In this document: positions 56,812 through 64,000 of the stretch, piece after piece | How positions within the stretch are numbered: position 1 is the stretch's first letter | How the letters are laid out: every line of letters starts with the position of its first letter | Origin: Companilactobacillus heilongjiangensis | GTDB lineage: Bacteria > Bacillota > Bacilli > Lactobacillales > Lactobacillaceae | Assembly: GCF_000831645.3 (NCBI RefSeq) | Contig: NZ_CP012559.1 | Span: forward strand, 1 to 64,000 | Direction: 5' to 3' | DNA length: 64,000 bases | Notes under the pieces: model-generated | The model's database searches: none | The model's input: the letters and a program-made list of their open reading frames with translations, nothing else | What the model was told of the DNA's origin: nothing | Position numbers and translations under genes: made by a program

Positions 56812-57762
56812 ATGACAAATTTTACTAATACCTATCATGCATTAGGTACAGAAATTAAGTTAACAGTGTTTCAGGAAGAGCAAGTACCAGCTCTTGATAA
56901 GGCCAATGATTTAGTTCAATGTTGTGAGGATCTTTTAACAGTTAATCGCACAGAATCAGAAATTATGTCGATAAATCATGCCTCAGGTAAAGGTGCTGTT
57001 TCAGTATCTGAAATAAGTTATGACATAGTTAAAAGGGCCGTACAAGTTAGCCAAGAAAATCATGGTTTTAACGCAGCTATTGGGCCATTAGTAAAATTGT
57101 GGCATATAGGATTCTCCGATGCTGAGATTCCTAGCGACCAAGAAATTACTCACACCTTAAGATTGACGAATCCCAGACGTATTATGCTGAATGATAAAGA
57201 GAGATCAGTCTTTCTATTAGATGAGGGAATGGAATTAGATTTGGGTGGTATAGCAAAAGGCTATATTGCAGATGCCATTAAGAGATTGTGGCATGAACTG
57301 GGAGTTGATCAAGGAATTATAAATTTGGGCGGAAATGTTCTGCTGGTAGGTCACAGTATTCATGATGATGGTCTTTGGAAAGTCGGTGTTCAGTCTCCCT
57401 TTGATATGAGAAATGAACCAATTGGAATTTTAGAGATACCAGATTATTCAATAGTTACCTCTGGAATTTATGAAAGATTTTTGAATAAAGATGGGCACAG
57501 CTACCACCACATTATGGATCCGAAGACGGGGTACCCAGTAGAAACCGATTTATTGGGAGTTACTGTTGTTAGTCCTAAATCGATCGACGGGGAAATTTGG
57601 TCCAGTTTAGGATTTTATAACGATTATGAAGGAACTGTAAAACTATTAAATGATGATTCAATCGGATTGATCTTTGTTTATAAAGATATGACTGTACGCT
57701 TAACGGATAATCTTCGCGACAAGTTTCAAATTACCGATTCAGTCTTTAAAGTAGTTCAATAA
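56812..57762 (+). CDS. apbE: FAD:protein FMN transferase (ApbE family), apparently cytosolic
   Basis: Attaches FMN covalently to Thr/Ser of target flavoproteins. 316 residues. LDLGGIAKGYIAD, INLGGNVLLVG and the active-site HHIMDPKTGYPV are conserved. There is no signal peptide or lipobox (it starts MTNFTNTYHALGTEI), so it should modify a cytosolic protein such as a soluble fumarate- or acrylate-type reductase. No such target is encoded in this window. It follows glpO by 46 bases with its own GGGAG site and precedes a terminator. Confidence 0.88.
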   Translation: MTNFTNTYHALGTEIKLTVFQEEQVPALDKANDLVQCCEDLLTVNRTESEIMSINHASGKGAVSVSEISYDIVKRAVQVSQENHGFNAAIGPLVKLWHIGFSDAEIPSDQEITHTLRLTNPRRIMLNDKERSVFLLDEGMELDLGGIAKGYIADAIKRLWHELGVDQGIINLGGNVLLVGHSIHDDGLWKVGVQSPFDMRNEPIGILEIPDYSIVTSGIYERFLNKDGHSYHHIMDPKTGYPVETDLLGVTVVSPKSIDGEIWSSLGFYNDYEGTVKLLNDDSIGLIFVYKDMTVRLTDNLRDKFQITDSVFKVVQ

Positions 57763-57764
57763 AA

Positions 57765-57814
57765 AAATTCGATGAGATTGTACTTCTACGGAATGCAATT
57801 CATCGATTTTTTTT
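57765..57814 (+). terminator. intrinsic terminator of the glpK-glpO-apbE unit
   Basis: AAATTCGATGAGATTG pairs with CAATTCATCGATTT, allowing one mismatch and a bulge, followed by T8. Confidence 0.8.
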
Positions 57815-57825
57815 GTATTGAAGGA

Positions 57826-58008
57826 TGCCGTTTCCAGAGCTGAGAGTATTCATCTGCTGCGCGGCACGGCTCGAGCCAACGTGCGGTCTCGAACCTCGGT
57901 TGAAGCCTTTCCAAAAGCCGGAAAGTCTCCAACTCGTCCGGTGGTGTAATTGCTAAAGCAATAACGCCACTTTCGCGGCTGATGAATACTCTCAGCTCTT
58001 CCAACTAG
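57826..58008 (+). repeat. palindromic intergenic element, copy F
   Basis: Begins TGCCGTTTCC and ends TTCCAACTAG. The outer arms GAGCTGAGAGTATTCATC and GATGAATACTCTCAGCTC are perfectly complementary. The variant core holds GCACG/CGTGC, CGGTCTCGAACCTCGG and TTGAAGCCTTTCC. The inner hairpin is GTGGTGTAATTGCT/AGCAATAACGCCAC. A sister of copy B. Confidence 0.92.
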
Positions 58009-58198
58009 ATTATTTTTTTAATGGAGGTAATGATCTAATCAAAATTTCTGATTATTACATACATAGTAACTATTTACTATTGGACTTGTTTTTACTCGAG
58101 GCATTTCTAATTTAATAGAATAATTATTAAGAATCCGAGATAAATTACGTTGATAATCCGAGTTATTTTTAAATTTTATTTTCAGATAAAACATACTT

Positions 58199-58373
58199 TA
58201 GCTGGAGATTGGTAGTGATTTTCACCAGCTATGGGTGTGGCGTTATGGCTTTAGCCATTACACCACGGGGCGACTTTTGAGACGTGGTTTTCGGCTTAAA
58301 AGCGAGGTGCGAGACCTTGGCTCGCACCGGTCCCCATAGCAGGCGAAAAATCACTGCCAATCGGAAGCGGCAA
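58199..58373 (-). repeat. palindromic intergenic element, copy E
   Basis: On the minus strand: GCCGCTTCC-type opening, arms GATTGGCAGTGATTTT and AAAATCACTACCAATC (one mismatch), core GGGACCGGTGCGAGCC, AGGTCTCGCACCTCG and GTCTCAAAAGTCG, inner hairpin GTGGTGTAATGGCT/AGCCATAACGCCAC, end CAGCTAA. It lies 190 bp after copy F in the opposite orientation. The rest of the 786 bp between apbE and the esterase gene is AT-rich and empty. Confidence 0.9.
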
Positions 58374-58513
58374 TGGTCTATATAGATGTAAGAAAACAAC
58401 AGATTTTATGTAAAAAGCATAAAATAATATTCCAAATATGAAATATTATTTTATAAATATTATTTTTCACCGTGTATTATTGAAATTTTGTTCAAAAGTT
58501 GTATCATCATAAA

Positions 58514-58527
58514 TGTAAACGATTACA
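58514..58527 (+). promoter_or_regulatory. perfect cre site of the MurNAc operon
   Basis: TGTAAACGATTACA fits every cre position and ends 21 bp before the esterase start. TGAA...TTCA half-sites just upstream (near 58480-58495) may bind MurR. Confidence 0.8.
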
Positions 58528-58548
58528 AGAAATTCGGGGGTAAGAAAT

Positions 58549-59448
58549 ATGAAATCATATGTTAAAAGATTTTTAGTTATTTTATCCGGCATCGTAGGGA
58601 TGTTGGGAATAGCTACGTTTACGGCTACAAATGTGCAAGCTGCTGCAGCTAAGGTTTCACCTATCAGTACAGTAACGACCACCACAATGTATTCTAAAAA
58701 AATGCATTTGGATTGGAATTACGATGTTTATTTACCTGCTGGATATAATCCTAGTGCCAATAAGAGATATCCAGTGCTTTACATGATGCATGGATTATAC
58801 GGAAATCATAGAAATTTACTCGAGAGATTTAACTCTCAACAAATGCTTGATGGTGCGATGAAACGTAATAACAGTAAAGCAATTGTCGTCTTTGTCGATG
58901 GTTTCAATAGTTTTTACGTTAACCAAAAGGGCGGACTTCAAGTTGAAAGTGCTTTGATGAAGGATTTGGTTCCAAAGATCAATTCAACATACAAAGTTTC
59001 TAAATCAAGAAGTGATCACGCTGTCGGTGGTGTCTCAATGGGTGGCTACGCAGCTGCTAGATTGTCATTGAAGTATTCAAACTACTTCTCAAAAGCTATC
59101 ATGGTTTCACCTTCTGTTTGGTACAAGTTGCCTAAGGATAATTTGATCAGACAAAACATGCACGCCTTTACTAATGGCAAGACTCACTGGTCAGACAAGG
59201 TTTATAACAGTTTATTCCCTACACAATATATCAACAACAAGACTAAACCAGTTAAGTTCTATATCGAAACAACTTCTGGAGATACAACCGTTCCTATCAA
59301 AGATGTCAATCATTTCGTGAAAGACGTTAAGAAGGACACAAATAAAGTCTCAATCAAATATGTCAAAGATACTGGCGACAACCATAACTGGGCATACTGG
59401 ACTAAGGCTACTCCAAAAGCATATAACTGGTTGATGAATGAATTTTAA
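58549..59448 (+). CDS. secreted esterase of the esterase-D/antigen-85-like fold
   Basis: A 299-residue exported hydrolase. A signal peptide runs to about NVQAAAA. YPVLYMMHGLYGNHRN is the oxyanion region, GGVSMGGYAA carries the nucleophile Ser, and DNHNWAYW near the C-terminus the His. It is the first gene of the MurNAc recycling operon, 19 bases before murP. I infer that it acts outside the cell on a muropeptide-derived substrate, possibly removing O-acetyl groups from MurNAc; this is not established. Confidence 0.8.
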   Translation: MKSYVKRFLVILSGIVGMLGIATFTATNVQAAAAKVSPISTVTTTTMYSKKMHLDWNYDVYLPAGYNPSANKRYPVLYMMHGLYGNHRNLLERFNSQQMLDGAMKRNNSKAIVVFVDGFNSFYVNQKGGLQVESALMKDLVPKINSTYKVSKSRSDHAVGGVSMGGYAAARLSLKYSNYFSKAIMVSPSVWYKLPKDNLIRQNMHAFTNGKTHWSDKVYNSLFPTQYINNKTKPVKFYIETTSGDTTVPIKDVNHFVKDVKKDTNKVSIKYVKDTGDNHNWAYWTKATPKAYNWLMNEF

Positions 59449-59467
59449 ATAGGGGGAGGAAACAAAC

Positions 59468-60916
59468 ATGAACAATAAAGATATTGCTAACGAAATATTA
59501 AAAAATGTTGGTGGCAAAGAAAACGTTACTGCTAATGTTGCATGTATGACTAGATTAAGACTAGGCATTAAAGACAATGATAAAGTTAATGTTGATGCCC
59601 TAAAGAGGGTTGACGGCGTGTTGGCTGTTGTTCAAGCTGATACATTACAAGTTGTCTTAGGTCCCGGAAAAGTTAACAAAATTGCAGAACCATTCGCTGA
59701 TTTAACAGGGGTTCCTCTTGGCAGTGATTCTGATGATAGCGACGTAGCTGAAGATAGTAATCGTGGCGAAGATATCAAAGAAATTGCTAAAGAAAATAAG
59801 AAAGTTAATAAAGCTAAACATGATAAACCATTGCAACGTGGTCTACAACACATTGCCAACGTCTTTATCCCATTGCTTCCTGGTATTATCGCTGCTGGAT
59901 TGATCAATGGTCTAGCTAACGTTATTGATTATCAAACTGGTCAAGCTTTTGTAACTGACTGGTGGTACATGACTATTAAGACTTTAGGCTGGGGCTTGTT
60001 CACATTCCTACCTATCTTTGTTGGTATGAATGCGGCTCGTGAGTTTAAAGGTAGTGCCATTCTTGGTGGTATTGGTGGAACGCTTTGCTTAGGTGTTACT
60101 GTTACAGGTTCACCATTGAGTTCACAAGCTATCTCAATGCCATTTACACACGCACCATTTACTGTTGGTGTCGGTGGTTTGATTACTGCTTTACTAATGG
60201 GTATCTTCTTTGCCTTCTTGGAAAGAAATTTCCGCAAGATTATGCCTAGTGTTCTAGATACATTCTTCACCCCATTATTGACCGTTATCGTTGGTTCATT
60301 GATTGCTGTTGTCTTCCTACAACCTGCTGGTGCTTGGTTAACAACTGCTATCTATGTCGTAATGGATTTCGTTTATACAAAGTTGAGTGTCTTTGGTGGA
60401 TTTATTCTATCATCAACATTCTTGGCTTTAGTATCTGTTGGATTGCACCAAGCTTTAACTCCTATTCACGTTTTGCTAAACGATCCTGCTGGTCCTACAC
60501 ATGGTATTAACTACTTGTTACCAATCTTAATGATGGCCGGTGGTGGTCAAGTTGGTGCTGGATTTGCACTTTACTTCAAATCAAAGAACAAACGTTTTAA
60601 GAAAATGGTTATGAGTTCAATTCCTGTTGCTATCTTGGGTGTTGGTGAACCATTGATGTATGCCGTTACCTTGCCACTTGGTAGAGCCTTTATTACTGCC
60701 AGTATCGGTGCTGGTTTCGGTGGTGTCGTTGCTTCACTATTCCACTTGGGTGCTGTTTCTCAAGGTGTTTCCGGATTGTTCGGACTCTTGATTATGCAAC
60801 CAGGTCAACAATTTACATACTTATTGGCACTACTAGTTGCCTATGTGGGTGGCTTTATCGTTACATGGTTCTTCGGTGTCGATGAGAACAGAATTGACGA
60901 AATTTATCCAGAATAA
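59468..60916 (+). CDS. murP: PTS EIIBC for N-acetylmuramic acid (MurP-like)
   Basis: Imports MurNAc, or the MurNAc-GlcNAc disaccharide, with phosphorylation at C6. 482 residues. The N-terminal EIIB domain has its phospho-cysteine in VACMTRLRLG (Cys26). A charged linker precedes an EIIC domain of about ten helices with LHQALTPIHVLLNDP and ILGVGEPLMYAVTLPLG. No EIIA domain, so it needs an external one. The assignment rests on sucrose/MurNAc-type EIIBC resemblance plus the mupG-murQ-murR neighbours. Confidence 0.88.
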   Translation: MNNKDIANEILKNVGGKENVTANVACMTRLRLGIKDNDKVNVDALKRVDGVLAVVQADTLQVVLGPGKVNKIAEPFADLTGVPLGSDSDDSDVAEDSNRGEDIKEIAKENKKVNKAKHDKPLQRGLQHIANVFIPLLPGIIAAGLINGLANVIDYQTGQAFVTDWWYMTIKTLGWGLFTFLPIFVGMNAAREFKGSAILGGIGGTLCLGVTVTGSPLSSQAISMPFTHAPFTVGVGGLITALLMGIFFAFLERNFRKIMPSVLDTFFTPLLTVIVGSLIAVVFLQPAGAWLTTAIYVVMDFVYTKLSVFGGFILSSTFLALVSVGLHQALTPIHVLLNDPAGPTHGINYLLPILMMAGGGQVGAGFALYFKSKNKRFKKMVMSSIPVAILGVGEPLMYAVTLPLGRAFITASIGAGFGGVVASLFHLGAVSQGVSGLFGLLIMQPGQQFTYLLALLVAYVGGFIVTWFFGVDENRIDEIYPE

Positions 60917-60928
60917 AGGAGTTTAATT

Positions 60929-61984
60929 ATGTTAGGATTTTCGGCTTACTTGCACAGTTCATTGAAAAAAGCTGATTTAGTAATGTTTGATAAGTTTGTT
61001 AAGGCTGGCTTTAAAGGAGTCTTCACCTCCATTAATTTACCTGAAGATGATCCTGAAGTTTTGCTGGCAAATTTAAAATCTTTAGGTCAATTGTGTGCTG
61101 AGAATAAATTGGAATTGACATTGGATATTTCATCCAGTGCATTGAAGCGTCTCAATTTAGACTTACCACGCGATATTAAGACTTTCCAAGATTTGCACGT
61201 AGCAATGTTACGAATCGACGACGGTATTTCAATTCAGGAAATGGCACAACTCTCTCAGGAAATGAAAATCGCTTTGAATGCTAGTACCATCGTCCAGTCA
61301 GAAATCGATGAACTCAAGTCAGATCAAGCTAATTTCGATAATTTAGAAGCCTGGCATAATTACTACCCACGTGAAAACACTGGATTAGATGTCAATTGGT
61401 TTAATGAAAAGAATCAATGGCTGAAACAGAATGGTTTCAAAGTGATGGCATTCATTGCTGGCGATGAAAACTTGCGTGCACCAGTGTACAAAGGTTTGCC
61501 AACTCTAGAAGAAAATCGCTATGAGAATCCACTTGTAGCAGCTTTAAATATGAATGAATTAGGCGTCGACCGGATTTATGTTGGTGATCCTGCAATTACG
61601 GCGACTACCTTTGAACAATTTAGGAATTATTTCGTTGAAGATACTTTGCAGATTCGAGTTCATTTGAATCAGGCTCCAGATTATATTCAGAGTATTTTTC
61701 ATCAACGGGCTGACGTTTCACGAGATGTTGTCAGATTGAAAGAGGGGCGTTTGCTCAATAAAACTGAGATTAAGCCGCTCAATAGTGGTCTCAGACGTCG
61801 TGGCTCAATTACGCTTGATAACGTGTTAGCAGGTCGCTATCAAGGAGAATTACAATTAGTTAAATATCAATTGCCGGCCGATAATACTGTCAATGTCATT
61901 GGACAAATTGTTGACGCGGATATTGGTTTGATGAAATATTGCGTTGCTAATCAAGCAATTCAGCTGATTGATATTGAAAGTTAG
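60929..61984 (+). CDS. mupG: MupG family 6-phospho-N-acetylmuramidase (DUF871)
   Basis: Cytosolic TIM-barrel hydrolase that splits MurNAc-6P-GlcNAc into MurNAc-6P and GlcNAc. 351 residues. The N-terminal LGFSAYLHSS, FTSINLPEDDPE, LTLDISSSALKRL and HNYYPRENTGLD are typical of DUF871/MupG proteins. Between murP and murQ, the order expected for disaccharide recycling. It suggests that the organism takes up the disaccharide rather than only free MurNAc. Confidence 0.88.
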   Translation: MLGFSAYLHSSLKKADLVMFDKFVKAGFKGVFTSINLPEDDPEVLLANLKSLGQLCAENKLELTLDISSSALKRLNLDLPRDIKTFQDLHVAMLRIDDGISIQEMAQLSQEMKIALNASTIVQSEIDELKSDQANFDNLEAWHNYYPRENTGLDVNWFNEKNQWLKQNGFKVMAFIAGDENLRAPVYKGLPTLEENRYENPLVAALNMNELGVDRIYVGDPAITATTFEQFRNYFVEDTLQIRVHLNQAPDYIQSIFHQRADVSRDVVRLKEGRLLNKTEIKPLNSGLRRRGSITLDNVLAGRYQGELQLVKYQLPADNTVNVIGQIVDADIGLMKYCVANQAIQLIDIES

Positions 61985-61996
61985 GATATGAATGTT

Positions 61997-62887
61997 ATGG
62001 ACATAAAAAAATTATCAACCGAAGGTCGTAATCCTCAAACGACTGACTTGGATGAGATGAGTCCGTTAGAAATCGTCTCAGTCATGAATCAAGAAGATCA
62101 AAAGGTGCCAGCTGCCATCAAACCGGAGTTGCCACAAATAGCTACAGCCGCAGAAAAGATTTCGCAGTCCTTTAAAAAGGGTGGTCGTTTATTCTATGTC
62201 GGTGCTGGAACTAGTGGTCGACTTGGAGTTTTGGATGCTGCTGAATGTGTGCCAACTTTTGGAACTGAGCCCGAAATGGTTCAAGGTTTAATTGCTGGTG
62301 GTGGCAAAGCCATGACTTTGGCAGTTGAAGGTGCTGAAGATGATGTTGAACTCGGTGCTAGTGATTTGAAAGACCACAATTTAACTGAAAATGATGTTGT
62401 GGTCGGAATTGCTGCTAGTGGTCGAACTCCTTACGTGGTTGGCGCTTTGGACTATGCCAAATCAGTTGGAGCTGATACAATTGCATTATCGTGCAATCAA
62501 GATTCAATCATCAGTCAACATGCGGAGACAAAAATTGAAGTTGTCGTTGGTCCCGAAGTTTTGTCAGGTTCAACTAGATTAAAGTCAGGAACCGCTCAAA
62601 AGATGGTACTCAACATGTTGTCCACAGCCGCAATGGTCGGTGTCGGTAAGACTTATGGCAATTTGATGGTCGATGTTAAACCAACTAATAAGAAGCTAGT
62701 TCAACGTTCAATTAACATTATTGTGGAAGTTACCGGTGTGAAAGCTGATATTGCTCAAGCTACTTTAGAAGAAGCTAACTACTCAGTTAAAGATGCCATC
62801 GTGATGATTTCAAACAAGATGGATCAAGCTGCAGCCGAGCAAAAATTAACAGAGTCAGGTGGTTTTGTACGTCAAGCAATCAAGTGA
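61997..62887 (+). CDS. murQ: N-acetylmuramic acid 6-phosphate etherase
   Basis: Cleaves the lactyl ether of MurNAc-6P, giving GlcNAc-6P and D-lactate. 296 residues. [23 protein letters not shown] includes the catalytic Glu; [17 protein letters not shown] and [17 protein letters not shown] are SIS-domain sugar-phosphate contacts. The small C-terminal helical domain ([22 protein letters not shown]) is also typical. ATG 61997 is preferred because AGGAT lies ten bases before it; an in-frame ATG at 61988 is too close. Confidence 0.96.
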   Translation: MDIKKLSTEGRNPQTTDLDEMSPLEIVSVMNQEDQKVPAAIKPELPQIATAAEKISQSFKKGGRLFYVGAGTSGRLGVLDAAECVPTFGTEPEMVQGLIAGGGKAMTLAVEGAEDDVELGASDLKDHNLTENDVVVGIAASGRTPYVVGALDYAKSVGADTIALSCNQDSIISQHAETKIEVVVGPEVLSGSTRLKSGTAQKMVLNMLSTAAMVGVGKTYGNLMVDVKPTNKKLVQRSINIIVEVTGVKADIAQATLEEANYSVKDAIVMISNKMDQAAAEQKLTESGGFVRQAIK

Positions 62888-62895
62888 GGTAGCAC

Positions 62896-63768
62896 ATGGT
62901 CAATACAATTTTATTAACAATTCGTTCGAAAATGGAGAACGCTAGTAAAGCCGAAAAAGTTCTGGGTGAGTACATTTTAAAAAATGTCCAATTGATTCCT
63001 GGAATGAGTGTGGCTGAATTGTCGAAGCAAAGTGGTGTCAGTCAGGCCACAATAGTTAGATTTGCCCAAAATTTAGGCGTGGATGGTTTTAAAGGTTTAA
63101 AAGTGGAATTAGCACGCTGTTCCATGGACGATGTAACTAATGGCTTGTACGACGAAATTTCGCCAGATGACGGCATTGATGAGTTGAAAGAAAAGCTAGT
63201 TATCCGGATTCAACATACGTTGGAAACAACTAGTCAGGGTCTGGATAAAGATATTTTGAAAAAAACTGTCGATTTGCTTGTCAGTGTTAATGTCATTCAA
63301 GTTTACGGACTTGGTGCTTCTAATTTAGTTGCCGAAGACTTTACACAGAAGTTTTCTCGAATTGGTTTAAATGTGATCAATACACAAGATACTCACGAGT
63401 TGGCGTCGAATTTTTTGACCCAACACAATAGTCAAGTTATCTTCTTGATTTCTGATTCAGGTGAAACTGTGGAGACTTTGACATTGGCTAAATTAGCTAA
63501 GAAAAAAGGTATTCCGGTTATCAGTTTGACGTCGAATACAAATAGTAGTTTGGCTAAAGTGTCGGATATTCATATTTTGACAAGTGATAGTGTGCCGAAG
63601 GATAAGGTTAGATCAGCTGCGACAACATCTCTTATCAGTCAGCTGTATGCTGTTGATTTGATATATTATCTCTACCTACAACGAGATTACGATAAAAATG
63701 TTCAAAGACTGAAAGAATCACATCTTTTAGTTGATGAATATTTTGCTAAGAAAACGAAGAAACGTTAA
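62896..63768 (+). CDS. murR: MurR/RpiR-type regulator of the MurNAc operon
   Basis: 290 residues with an N-terminal HTH (GMSVAELSKQSGVSQATIVRFAQNLGVDGFKGLKVEL) and a C-terminal SIS domain (IFLISDSGETVETLTLAKLAKKKG). It begins eight bases after murQ. By analogy with MurR it should repress the operon and be released by MurNAc-6P. It is the last gene before a strong terminator. Confidence 0.88.
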   Translation: MVNTILLTIRSKMENASKAEKVLGEYILKNVQLIPGMSVAELSKQSGVSQATIVRFAQNLGVDGFKGLKVELARCSMDDVTNGLYDEISPDDGIDELKEKLVIRIQHTLETTSQGLDKDILKKTVDLLVSVNVIQVYGLGASNLVAEDFTQKFSRIGLNVINTQDTHELASNFLTQHNSQVIFLISDSGETVETLTLAKLAKKKGIPVISLTSNTNSSLAKVSDIHILTSDSVPKDKVRSAATTSLISQLYAVDLIYYLYLQRDYDKNVQRLKESHLLVDEYFAKKTKKR

Positions 63769-63807
63769 AAAGGATTCAATCTCATTTACAGATTGAATCC
63801 TTTTTTG
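63769..63807 (+). terminator. intrinsic terminator of the MurNAc operon
   Basis: AAAAAGGATTCAATCT pairs with AGATTGAATCCTTTTT around a 7-base loop, then more T. Confidence 0.92.
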
Positions 63808-63948
63808 TGTCTCATCTCCGGAGACAACATCATACAGTACCCTAGAATAACCACTAATCCTCAAATATCGACCACTTATTGCAAAGTCGAATACAAATGA
63901 ACCTTTTTGCATAAAATAATAATCATAAACATGAAAGAAGTGATTATG

Positions 63949-64000
63949 ATGAAACTACTTCAAGCAATAAACTTAACTAAAAAATTTCCCAATAAATTAG
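63949..64000 (+). CDS. start of an ABC transporter ATP-binding protein (cut by window end)
   Basis: Seventeen residues, MKLLQAINLTKKFPNKL, are visible behind GAAAGAAGTG. They look like the first beta strand of an ABC ATPase, before Walker A. An ATG at 63946 is an alternative start. Too short to say more. Confidence 0.4.
   Translation, partial: MKLLQAINLTKKFPNKL

Noticed and set aside
63727-63912. 61-residue ORF on the minus strand
   Set aside because: It overlaps the murR end and its terminator and lacks a ribosome site.

Overview
The window looks like chromosomal DNA of a low-GC, homofermentative-type Lactobacillaceae. A Companilactobacillus-like genome is my best guess, an inference from overall gene style that I could not check. 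Supporting signs are an AT-rich sequence, strong AGGAGG-type ribosome sites, the Gram-positive SUF order (sufC-D-S-U-B), an LPQTG surface protein, small SLAP-like wall proteins, an alpha-glycerophosphate oxidase of the GlpO type, many PTS systems and many catabolite-responsive (cre) sites. I see no rRNA, tRNA, CRISPR array, prophage or intact insertion sequence.

Layout. 0-3.3 kb: three genes (MalY/PatB-type lyase, AEC transporter, aldehyde dehydrogenase) broken by five apparent single-base indels; no such lesion is seen after 2.1 kb. 3.5-7.6 kb: YxeA-like protein, nitroreductase, amino-acid permease, XRE/TPR regulator. 7.6-11.1 kb: a large CnaB-repeat LPXTG adhesin. 11.3-18 kb: the SUF Fe-S assembly operon, an Eis-like acetyltransferase and a MIP18-family protein. 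18.3-21 kb: two secreted wall proteins. 21.1-24 kb: a TrpXYZ-like ABC importer read leftwards, preceded by what looks like a leader-peptide attenuator. 24.1-26 kb: a YibE/F pair. 26-38.5 kb: two paralogous alpha-glucoside loci (GH4 6-phospho-alpha-glucosidase, EIICB, RpiR regulator), with EIIA, a GH13 glucosidase and an adenylosuccinate-lyase-like enzyme. 38.6-42 kb: a stand-alone NFACT-R protein, azoreductase and aldo/keto reductase. 42.1-57.8 kb: an unusual block mixing acyl-CoA chemistry (PhaJ-like hydratase, crotonase, Ter/FabV reductase, family I CoA-transferase, FabK-like enzyme) with glycerol genes (two GlpF-type channels, glpK, glpO), a LysR regulator, an alpha/beta hydrolase and a cytosolic ApbE. 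58.5-63.8 kb: a MurNAc recycling operon (secreted esterase, murP, mupG, murQ, murR).

Regulation. Close matches to the cre consensus TGWAANCGNTNWCA precede or lie between most of the 26-60 kb transcription units, and GlpK carries the PTS-phosphorylatable His232. The right two-thirds of the window therefore looks like a CcpA/HPr-controlled set of secondary carbon and redox genes.

Non-coding highlights. Six full copies (plus two remnants) of a ~180-bp palindromic element lie between genes in both orientations. Their conserved core is framed by arms that differ in sequence between copies yet stay self-complementary, the pattern expected of a structured RNA or a structure-dependent mobile element. 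A Trp-containing leader ORF with mutually exclusive hairpins precedes the ABC importer.
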